The notes under the pieces: model-generated | What the model saw: the letters and a program-made list of their open reading frames with translations, nothing else | Database searches by the model: none | Told to the model about the DNA's origin: nothing | Shown: positions 1 to 6,142 of the stretch, piece after piece | Layout of the letters: every line of letters starts with the position of its first letter | Numbering within the stretch: position 1 is the first letter of the stretch | Program-made: the position numbers and the translations under genes | NCBI GenBank assembly: GCA_031278535.1 | Contig: JAITKH010000376.1 | Coordinates: 1 to 7,922 of the forward strand | Source: Planctomycetota bacterium | GTDB taxonomy: Bacteria; Planctomycetota; SZUA-567 | Length of the DNA: 7,922 bases | Reading direction: 5' to 3'

Positions 1-623
1 ATCACCTTTATCCCGCTTGCCTGGAGCAATTTTTCACTGCAGCGAACGGTTTGGAACGCGGCCGGGCGAACGCCCAGCAGCCCGATTTTCGCCGAGCGGA
101 GTCCGCGGACGACGCGGCAGAGGGCAGCAAAATCCTCGACATCCCGCCTGAACCCGGGACCGCCAACGTCGCAGGTGTGACTCGAGGTGTCGGTGAAGGG
201 AATGCCGTATTGCCTCAGGTTGTTACACACGGAAAGCTTGCCGCAGAAGGCGTCGCGGCGGCTGGCCAGATCGACCTTGCCGATTTCGTCGCCGGAGGCC
301 TGGACAAGAACGGGAACTTTGAGATTCGCCATCTTCAGGGTCTCGGCCACCGCCTGTTCGTCGCCGAAGTTGGGCAGGATGACGACGACGCCGTCGAGGT
401 CGTCTTGCCGCGACTTGAACAGCGCGGCCAATTTTCCGGCATCGGTCATGGTCTCGATGGCGCCGCTGGGGGTGGCTTCGGATTCCAGCGTCACCTGGTC
501 GATGCCGAGTTCGCCAAGCAGTTTCGACAAATCCGCCCTGTCGCCCACGGCCAGCTTGGGATTGAAAAATCCTCTCACGCCGATTATGATCCCCAACGCC
601 GTCTTCTTCCGCGGCATGTTCAC
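1..623 (-). CDS. L-fucose isomerase-like protein (FucI/COG2407 family), 5' part only; runs off the window
   Basis: The minus frame stays open from 623 to the window edge, giving about 207 residues of a protein that continues beyond base 1. I recognise the N-terminal half of the L-fucose/L-arabinose isomerase-like family. Counted from the ATG, it has GIIIGVRGFF at 9-18, VVILPNFGDE at 78-87, VPVLVQASGDE at 101-111, RRDAFCGKLSVCNNLRQYG at 120-138 and CRVVRGLRSAKIG at 167-179, then RPAAFQTVR. Family members of roughly 460-600 residues interconvert aldoses and ketoses in the cytoplasm. The metal-binding catalytic residues lie in the C-terminal half and are not visible, so activity cannot be judged. 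I chose GTG at 623 because AAGGAG sits 7 bases upstream; ATG at 617 is the alternative, with a 13-base spacer. It follows the second permease gene and two hairpins. Its place suggests it acts on the imported sugar, but the substrate is unknown. Confidence 0.85.
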   Translation of the reverse strand, partial: MNMPRKKTALGIIIGVRGFFNPKLAVGDRADLSKLLGELGIDQVTLESEATPSGAIETMTDAGKLAALFKSRQDDLDGVVVILPNFGDEQAVAETLKMANLKVPVLVQASGDEIGKVDLASRRDAFCGKLSVCNNLRQYGIPFTDTSSHTCDVGGPGFRRDVEDFAALCRVVRGLRSAKIGLLGVRPAAFQTVRCSEKLLQASGIKV

Positions 624-686
624 CGTCGCTCTCCTTTCCCCGGGCCGCGTACGCCGCAACCGCGCCGCCGCCCGATTTTTTTCCTT

Positions 687-760
687 GCCGGCCCGATGGC
701 GATCATCCGGCCGGCGCTCCGGCAAGTTGTCCGCCCGCTCCCGGACCCGGGCGGAGAACT
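687..760 (-). other. Two tandem hairpins in the permease-isomerase gap
   Basis: Within the 137-base gap lie two strong inverted repeats. The first has arms at 725-737 and 748-760, 13 bases with one mismatch and a 10-base loop; it abuts the permease stop codon. The second has arms at 687-698 and 704-715, 12 bases with one mismatch and a 5-base loop. In the minus-strand transcript the second hairpin is followed by a purine-rich A run (complement of T at 676-682), not a U run, so neither looks like a standard intrinsic terminator. Likely roles are protection of the upstream mRNA 3' end, a processing site or tuning of isomerase expression. The structure is seen directly; the role is inferred. Confidence 0.6.
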
Positions 761-1807
761 CTATATTTTCGCCATGGCCGATCGGCGCTGAATCTCCGCC
801 TGCACCTGGTCGAGGATGACGGCCGCGATGATGACGATCCCCTTGATCACCGTCTGCCAGAATTCCGACACGCCCATCATCACCATGCCATCGTTGAGTA
901 CGCCGATGATGCAGGCGCCGACCAGGGTGCCCCCGATGGTGCCGCGACCTCCGGCCAGCGATGTCCCCCCCAAAACCGCGGCGGCTATGGCGTTCATTTC
1001 GTAGGAGGTGCCGGTGGCGGGATGGGCCGCCACGAGTTCGGAGGTGACGATCAGGCCCACCAGGGCGGCGGTCAGGCCGGAAATCATGTAGACCCGGATT
1101 TTGATCCTGTCGACGTTGACGCCGGAAAGCTTGGCCGCGATTTCATTCCCGCCCACCGCATAGACATGGCGGCCGAACGGCGTCTTTCGGGCAAGATAGA
1201 TGAAAAAAAAGGCCAGCGCCGCCGTTATCCAGACGCTCAGGGGAATGTCCAGCAGCCGGGCGGCGCCAAGGACGGGGAAGCCGGTGGTGTTGTGTTCGGA
1301 CGCACCCTGCAGATTGGGGAAGGTGGCGCCGTTGGAGCGGAGGAGGGCCAACCCCCGGGCGATGTACATCATGCCTAGGGTGACGATGAAAGGGGCCACA
1401 TTGAATTTGGTGATGAGCCAGCCGTTGGCGAAGCCTATGGCCATGCCGATCAGGAGAGCGAGAACCATTATGGCCGGCGCGTTGAAATAGACGGCGACGC
1501 CGAGAAAATTCAGCGGTATCCCCTCGTATATCAGGCCGCCCGCAACCATCCCCGCCAGGCCCACGATCGAGCCGATGGACAGGTCGATTCCTCCGGTCAG
1601 CAATACGAATACCAGGCCCATGGCCAAAATGGCGTTTACGGCTATATGCTTGGCCAGGATCGGAATGTTGCCGTAGGTGAGAAAATTGGGCGCCATGAGG
1701 CCGAAGAAGGCGCAGATAAGAATCAGTACCCCGAAGGTCCGGAGCTGGATCAGGAGGCTGGTGAAGGAATTGCCGCCTTTTCCGGAGTTGCGTACGCTCG
1801 TGGTCAT
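761..1807 (-). CDS. Sugar ABC transporter membrane permease, RbsC type (second set)
   Basis: This 348-residue hydrophobic protein is a BPD_transp_2 (PF02653) family permease, the membrane channel subunit of ribose/galactose/xylose-type ABC importers. Family marks visible are GGIDLSIG at 72-79, the cytoplasmic-loop stretch TPFGRHVYAVGGNEIAAKLSG at 209-229 that is expected to dock on the ATPase, and GGTSLAGGRGTIGG at 280-293 before the last membrane segments. Multiple membrane helices are evident between about 25 and 335. The N-terminal polar stretch (1-21) precedes the first helix. Length is normal for the family. The ATG at 1807 has a GAAAGG sequence about 11 bases upstream, a somewhat long spacing. 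It lies 60 bases after the second ATPase gene, so the two products very probably pair. The gap holds only a small dyad (CGACC-GA-GGTCG). The substrate is not readable from the permease. Confidence 0.95.
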   Translation of the reverse strand: MTTSVRNSGKGGNSFTSLLIQLRTFGVLILICAFFGLMAPNFLTYGNIPILAKHIAVNAILAMGLVFVLLTGGIDLSIGSIVGLAGMVAGGLIYEGIPLNFLGVAVYFNAPAIMVLALLIGMAIGFANGWLITKFNVAPFIVTLGMMYIARGLALLRSNGATFPNLQGASEHNTTGFPVLGAARLLDIPLSVWITAALAFFFIYLARKTPFGRHVYAVGGNEIAAKLSGVNVDRIKIRVYMISGLTAALVGLIVTSELVAAHPATGTSYEMNAIAAAVLGGTSLAGGRGTIGGTLVGACIIGVLNDGMVMMGVSEFWQTVIKGIVIIAAVILDQVQAEIQRRSAMAKI

Positions 1808-1867
1808 GGTTTCGGTTGCCTTTCGCTATGCGGCTCTCGACCGAGGTCGGGATTTGCCGGGGCGGAT

Positions 1868-3367
1868 CTATTTCGAGCCGGAAGCCAGGAGCAATGTGGC
1901 TTGGCTCAACTCGCTCCGATCGAATTCCCCTGTCAGGCGCCCCTTGTTCAGGACCAGGACGCGATCCGGTATGGTAAGCATTTCCTTGAGTTCCGAAGAA
2001 ACCATGATAATGCCCAACCCTTCGTCGGTCAGTTTGCGGACGATGTCGAACATGTCCTTCTTGGCTCCCACGTCGATGCCGCGGGTAGGTTCGTCCATGA
2101 GCAAGACCCTGGGGTTGGTGAGGAGGTTTTTGCCGACAACGACTTTCTGCTGGTTCCCCCCGGAAAGGGAGAAAATCGAGTGGGTTTTCGAGCCAATCTT
2201 GATCGCCAGTTCCCTGATCATGTCGTCGACCGCCCTTCCTTCCCCGGCGCTGGAAATGGAAAAGCGGCCGGTATAGCGCGACAGGCTCGCCAGGGTCATG
2301 TTTTCGGCGATGGTGAACGTTTGGACGATGCCCTGCTGTTTCCTGTCTTCGGGGATGAGCGAGAAGCCGTCGATTATGCGCTGGTCGACGCGCGAGCTGG
2401 CGATCTCCCGGCCCTCCAGGACGATTTGTCCGGTCGCGTCGGGCTGCGCGCCGACAAGGCATTCCAGCAATTCCGTCCTTCCCGCTCCCATCAGTCCGTA
2501 TATCCCCAGTATTTCCCCCTTGCGGAGCTTGAAGGAGACGTCGTTTACCTTGTATCCTCCGGAAAAATTGGGAAGGCGCAGATGGTTGACCTCAAGAAGG
2601 GCCCCGCCCAGGCTTTTCCTCCTCGGTACCGGGGGCTTTTCCTCCTCGCCGGTCATTTCCCTCACTATCCAGTGGATGTCGATGTCCCTGATCCTGGCCT
2701 TGGAAATTAGCCTGCCGTCGCGCAGAACGGTTATATAGTCGCCTATTTCCAGGATTTCCTCGAATCGGTGCGAAATGTAGACGATGGCGGTTCCCCGGGC
2801 CTTCAAATCCACGATTATCTCGAAAAGCACCTTGACTTCCTGCTCGCTCAGCGCCGAGGTGGGTTCGTCCATGATGAGGATGTCCACGTCGCCGTGGAGC
2901 GCTTTCGCCAGCTCGACGATTTGCTGCTGCCCGATGCCCAGGCTGGACACCAGGGTGGAGGGCGGAAGATCCAGTTGCAGCCGGCGGAGCGCCTCGGCGG
3001 CTTCGGATTCCTGCCTTTCGTGATCGATCATGAACCGGTTTCGCATGATTTCCCTGGCCATGAACATGTTTTCCGCTATGGACAGGTTGGGGACCAGATT
3101 CAATTCCTGGAAGACGATGCCGACTCCGTGGTTGCGCGCTTCGAAGGGCGAGGAGTAGCGTATGGGCTTCCCCTGGCGCAGGATACGCCCCGTAGTGGCC
3201 TCCTCCACCCCGGCGAGGATTTTCGTCAGGGTGGACTTGCCGGCGCCGTTTTCCCCCACCAGCACGTTGACCGCGCCCTTGAAGACGTCGAAATCGACAT
3301 CGTCCAAGGCGGTTGTTCCGGGATACCTTTTGGTGATGCCCCTGGCTTCCAGGACCAATTCTTCCAT
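1868..3367 (-). CDS. Sugar ABC transporter ATP-binding protein with two nucleotide-binding domains, RbsA/MglA type (second set)
   Basis: This 499-residue protein is a tandem two-domain ATPase of the carbohydrate-uptake CUT2 group, energising sugar import at the inner face of the membrane. The first domain has Walker A GENGAGKST at 38-46, signature LGIGQQQ at 143-149, Walker B ILIMDEPTSAL at 163-173 and the switch His200. The second has the degenerate Walker A GLMGAGRTEL at 291-300, a full LSGGNQQKV signature at 401-409, Walker B VLLMDEPTRGID at 421-432, and VSSEL at 456-460 where the His would be. This asymmetry is usual for RbsA/MglA proteins. The frame is open further upstream, but ATG at 3367 gives the family-typical start, has GGAG 7 bases before it, and lies one base after the DUF2291 stop codon. 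That arrangement suggests translational coupling. Its partner permease gene follows after 60 bases. Confidence 0.96.
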   Translation of the reverse strand: MEELVLEARGITKRYPGTTALDDVDFDVFKGAVNVLVGENGAGKSTLTKILAGVEEATTGRILRQGKPIRYSSPFEARNHGVGIVFQELNLVPNLSIAENMFMAREIMRNRFMIDHERQESEAAEALRRLQLDLPPSTLVSSLGIGQQQIVELAKALHGDVDILIMDEPTSALSEQEVKVLFEIIVDLKARGTAIVYISHRFEEILEIGDYITVLRDGRLISKARIRDIDIHWIVREMTGEEEKPPVPRRKSLGGALLEVNHLRLPNFSGGYKVNDVSFKLRKGEILGIYGLMGAGRTELLECLVGAQPDATGQIVLEGREIASSRVDQRIIDGFSLIPEDRKQQGIVQTFTIAENMTLASLSRYTGRFSISSAGEGRAVDDMIRELAIKIGSKTHSIFSLSGGNQQKVVVGKNLLTNPRVLLMDEPTRGIDVGAKKDMFDIVRKLTDEGLGIIMVSSELKEMLTIPDRVLVLNKGRLTGEFDRSELSQATLLLASGSK

Positions 3368-3368
3368 T

Positions 3369-4040
3369 TTATCGCTCCGGGATCGGATCGAGGACGACCG
3401 GGACCACGGTGAAGCGGGTTTCCCCCGGCTCCTCGGTGACGGCGCCGGCAAGATGAAACTCGCGTCCCACCCCGCCGTCGCCCGCAAGGCCCAGGGGCGC
3501 GATGACGCTGTCGCGGACGCGGAGGTTGAGCTGATTCGCCAGTTTGGCGAATTCAACCTGGTTCTTGAAATCGTCGAAAGAAACAAAATCCAGCAAATCA
3601 CGGAGGGAAGTGCCCTTGAAGATCGGGCCAATCTGGACGATGGCATCGGGCACGCCGTCATAGGGGTACGCGTCGGCCTCGATCCGGCCGTTCCTTGATT
3701 TCACGTTGGCGGCGACGACTTTTATCCTGCCCTTGACCGCAAAATTGTAGGGATTGTGCTCGGCGACGGCCCGATATCCGTATTTCTCCCCGGCCGCCCT
3801 GCCGTTCTTCCGCATCTCGTCGCGCAATTCAAGGATGCCGACGGCCCTGTCCTTGACGTAGGGAAGGACGCGGTTTTCCCAAATGCTCTCGACGTATCCC
3901 TCGGCGTCGAACGTGTCGGCGGAAAAGAAGACCTGTATTTCATGCGCTCCCGCCCGGGCGGCGGCGGGCTCGTTTTTGACGACGGTGGCGGAAAAGCCGA
4001 GAAACGTCAGCAGACCCGCCACGACGATGAACAGGCGCAT
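3369..4040 (-). CDS. DUF2291 family periplasmic protein linked to sugar ABC transporters, without a lipobox Cys
   Basis: I recognise this 223-residue protein as DUF2291 (PF10054) from FDAEGYVESIWENRVLPYVK at 44-63 and the pair QIGPIFKGTSLRD at 136-148 and FDDFKNQVEFAKLANQLN at 155-172. The family has no established biochemical function and is repeatedly found beside ribose-type ABC importers; most members I know begin as lipoproteins. Here residues 3-20 form one hydrophobic segment, but there is no cysteine in the N-terminal region, so it would be secreted after cleavage or stay anchored by an uncleaved signal. The start is well supported: GGAGG lies 7 bases before the ATG at 4040. It follows the binding-protein gene after an 80-base gap holding a terminator-like hairpin, and its stop is separated by one base from the next ATPase start. 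An accessory role in periplasmic sugar capture is inference. Confidence 0.88.
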   Translation of the reverse strand: MRLFIVVAGLLTFLGFSATVVKNEPAAARAGAHEIQVFFSADTFDAEGYVESIWENRVLPYVKDRAVGILELRDEMRKNGRAAGEKYGYRAVAEHNPYNFAVKGRIKVVAANVKSRNGRIEADAYPYDGVPDAIVQIGPIFKGTSLRDLLDFVSFDDFKNQVEFAKLANQLNLRVRDSVIAPLGLAGDGGVGREFHLAGAVTEEPGETRFTVVPVVLDPIPER

Positions 4041-4072
4041 ATTCTGCCCTCCTCGCTGGGAACGGCGCCGGG

Positions 4073-4107
4073 AAAAAGGCCGGCGGCCGGAGGAAACCGG
4101 CCGCCGG
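4073..4107 (-). terminator. Intrinsic-terminator-like hairpin after the binding-protein gene (probably leaky)
   Basis: Read on the minus strand, 13 bases after the binding-protein stop codon there is a perfect 11-base-pair stem (4097-4107 pairing with 4080-4090) of CCGGCGGCCGG type with a 6-base loop. It is followed two bases later by five T residues (4077-4073). This is the form of a Rho-independent terminator, although the T run is short. Downstream genes are co-directional with no clear new promoter, so partial read-through is more likely than full termination. Such sites after binding-protein genes are known to keep the binding protein in excess over the ATPase and permease. Confidence 0.75.
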
Positions 4108-4120
4108 AATGACTTCGCGT

Positions 4121-5053
4121 TCAGGGCTTCATGGCGAAATTGTCGAGTTTGCCGGCGTTGGACTTGTCGATGAGGATGCAGTCGACCAGTTGTTTTTCGG
4201 CCTGGCCGGTGGAGCCGGTTTTGATGAACCGATCCGCCTGTTCCACCGCCATGGCGGCTATGCGGGCCGCCGGCTGCAGGCCGGTGGCCTTAATGTCGCC
4301 GGCCAGGATGGAGTCGCGGACATCGTTGGAGCCGTCGAAGCCCACCACGATGACGCCGCCTTTTCCGGCGGCCTTGAGGGCGGCCATGGCGCCCATGGCC
4401 ATGGTGTCGTTGCCGCATATGACGCCCTTGATGTCCGGATTGGCCTGGAGAATGGATTCCATCTTGCTGAACGCTTCGGGCTGGCTCCAGTTGGCGCTCT
4501 GGCGGGCGACCATCTTCAGGTCGGGATACTGGTCGATGACGTCGTGATAACTGCGGGAACGGACGCCGGCGTTGGTGTCGGATTCCCGGCCGGTGAATTC
4601 GACATATTCGCCCTCCTCTTCCATGAGTTCGACGAACAGTTCGGCCACCAACTGCACTCCCTGGTAATTGTTGGCGACGATTTGGGCGGCGGCGATGCCG
4701 GTGGCGTTGATCTCGCGATCGATCAGGAAGGTGGGGATCCCGGCGCCCTTGGCCTTTTGGACGGCGGCGATGGTGACGTCGGCCCCGGCGTTGTCAAGGA
4801 TGATGGCGGACGCCTTGTTGGCGATGGCGGTGTCGACGTAGTTGGACTGGCGGCTGGCGTCGTCGTCGTGGGAGTAGGATTGCACGGCATAGCCAAGCTC
4901 AATCGCCTTGGCCGAGGCCACGTCCGCCTCGGTCTTGAAAAAGGGATTGGAATGGGAGGGGGTGATGACGACCACCAGCTTCTCTCCCGCCGGGGCCAGA
5001 CCCGGCAGTACGGCGATGACGGCCAACAATGCCAGCGACAATGCTTTTCTCAT
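4121..5053 (-). CDS. Periplasmic sugar-binding protein, RbsB-like (Peripla_BP_4)
   Basis: This 310-residue protein captures a sugar in the periplasm and delivers it to the ABC permease. Residues 1-22 form a signal peptide (RK, a hydrophobic core, then a likely cut near GLAPA). The rest is a type I periplasmic binding fold. By-eye alignment with E. coli ribose-binding protein gives equivalents of its sugar contacts: N36, F38 and F39 in NPFF; D112 and R113 in DREI; R156 in GRES; N215 in GNDTMA; D240 in GFDG; Q260 in GLQP. Trp189 appears to replace the aromatic contact F164. This suggests a pyranose pentose or similar ligand. The frame extends upstream to 5251, overlapping the permease, but ATG at 5053 gives the signal peptide and has AAGGAG 8 bases before it. 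It is the only binding protein in the window and is followed by a terminator-like hairpin and DUF2291. Confidence 0.95.
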   Translation of the reverse strand: MRKALSLALLAVIAVLPGLAPAGEKLVVVITPSHSNPFFKTEADVASAKAIELGYAVQSYSHDDDASRQSNYVDTAIANKASAIILDNAGADVTIAAVQKAKGAGIPTFLIDREINATGIAAAQIVANNYQGVQLVAELFVELMEEEGEYVEFTGRESDTNAGVRSRSYHDVIDQYPDLKMVARQSANWSQPEAFSKMESILQANPDIKGVICGNDTMAMGAMAALKAAGKGGVIVVGFDGSNDVRDSILAGDIKATGLQPAARIAAMAVEQADRFIKTGSTGQAEKQLVDCILIDKSNAGKLDNFAMKP

Positions 5054-5129
5054 TTGCGGCTCCTTTCGAAAAAAAACGGCTCGCGCACTCAACTCTATGA
5101 CTCCCAATGATAAACGCAAATGCATTCCG
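5054..5129 (-). other. Gap between first permease and binding-protein genes: ribosome site and T8 run
   Basis: The 76-base gap holds a good ribosome binding site (AAGGAG) for the binding-protein gene and, just upstream of it on the minus strand, eight T residues at 5076-5069. I see no convincing stem before the T run, so I do not call a terminator. A weak promoter-like pair (TTGCGT at 5119-5114 and TAGAGT at 5097-5092, 16-base spacer) could add extra transcription of the binding-protein gene, but the match is poor. Confidence 0.3.
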
Positions 5130-6074
5130 TCAGGATCGGGAACGTTTCCGGGAGCGCAGCACGTCGATGACCACCGCCAGCACCACCACCAGGCCGATGA
5201 TAATCCTCTCCCAATAGGGGGAGATGTCCATGTGGACGATGCCGTTGGCAAGAACGCCCATGAACAGCGCCCCGAGGACGGTGCCCAGTACGCTGCCCTC
5301 GCCGCCGCTCAGGGACGTCCCGCCGATGATGGCCGCGGTGATGCAGGGCATGACCCAGTTCGCCCCGGTGGTGGGCTGGCCGCTGCTCATGCGGCTGGTG
5401 AACAGGATGCCGCCGAAGGCGGCCAGGAAGCCGGACAGCAGGTAGACGACGGTGGTCGCCCGCTCCACCCTGATTCCCGCCAGCCTGGCGGCGGCGCGGT
5501 TGCCGCCGATGGCGTAAATGTTGCGGCCGAAGGCGGTGTTGCCGAGCGCATAGGCCAGCAGCAGGCCGCAAACGGCGAAAAAAACGGCCGGCATGGGAAC
5601 GCCGGCCAAGGTCCCCTGGCCGAGGAACTGAAAGGAGGCGGGCAGGTTCAATACCGGGTAGCCGCCGGTTATCACCAGGATCGAACCGGCAAAGATTTCG
5701 CCGCTGGCAAGGGTGGTTATGAAAGGGTTGACCTTGACCCGGGAAATCATCAGGCCGTTCAGGACGCCGAAAAACGCGCCGGCGCCCAATCCCGCGGCCA
5801 CCGCCGCCGCCGGAGGCATGGACAGGCCGGTCATCGCCAGGGAGGTGAGAATGCCGGCCAGGCCGCCGATGAAACCGACGGACAGATCGATTCCCCCGGT
5901 GAGCAGGACCAGGGTCTGCCCCAGGGCGACCATCCCCACGAAAGAGGTTTGCCTGACGACGATGGATATGTTGTAGCTGTTGGCGAAGGCGGGTCTGGCA
6001 AGGGCGAGAATCAGGCACAGCCCGATCAGGCCCAGCAGAATCCCGCTCTCCCGCAGGGCGAAAAACCTCGCCAT
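5130..6074 (-). CDS. Sugar ABC transporter membrane permease, RbsC type (first set)
   Basis: This 314-residue permease of the BPD_transp_2 (PF02653) family forms the membrane channel of a CUT2-type sugar importer. It shows GGIDLSVG at 60-67, the ATPase-facing loop FGRNIYAIGGNRAAARLAGI at 182-201 and GGTSLSGGEGSVLG at 251-264 before the last helices. The tail ends in a positive cluster, RSRKRSRS, consistent with a cytoplasmic C-terminus. I chose ATG at 6074 because MARFFALRESGILL matches the short polar lead of the family and GAGAGG lies about 10 bases before it. GTG at 6092 (six residues longer, with AAAGGG upstream) is equally possible. It lies just downstream of the first ATPase gene and 76 bases before the binding protein, so it should pair with that ATPase. 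The second permease resembles it only in family motifs, so the two sets look diverged rather than recently duplicated. Confidence 0.94.
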   Translation of the reverse strand: MARFFALRESGILLGLIGLCLILALARPAFANSYNISIVVRQTSFVGMVALGQTLVLLTGGIDLSVGFIGGLAGILTSLAMTGLSMPPAAAVAAGLGAGAFFGVLNGLMISRVKVNPFITTLASGEIFAGSILVITGGYPVLNLPASFQFLGQGTLAGVPMPAVFFAVCGLLLAYALGNTAFGRNIYAIGGNRAAARLAGIRVERATTVVYLLSGFLAAFGGILFTSRMSSGQPTTGANWVMPCITAAIIGGTSLSGGEGSVLGTVLGALFMGVLANGIVHMDISPYWERIIIGLVVVLAVVIDVLRSRKRSRS

Positions 6075-6142
6075 GATGGATTTCCCTCTCACCGTTCACC
6101 CTTTCCCGCCATTGCGGCGCTTTCGCAAACGTCCGCCCCTTC

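Noticed and set aside
676..715. Hairpin plus T7 run as an intrinsic terminator
   Set aside because: On the minus strand the run is A, not T. On the plus strand the T run comes before the hairpin. Neither orientation fits a terminator.
1143..2462. Minus-strand 439-codon frame overlapping the second ATPase and permease genes
   Set aside because: It is Arg/Pro/His-rich, out of frame with both recognised genes and matches no family; it is a shadow frame.
5069..5076. Eight T residues on the minus strand before the binding-protein gene as a terminator
   Set aside because: No convincing GC-rich stem lies directly upstream, and a ribosome site for the next gene follows at once.
5092..5119. Promoter for the binding-protein gene (TTGCGT and TAGAGT, 16-base spacer)
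   Set aside because: Only about half of the -35 and four of six -10 bases match, so it is too weak to call.
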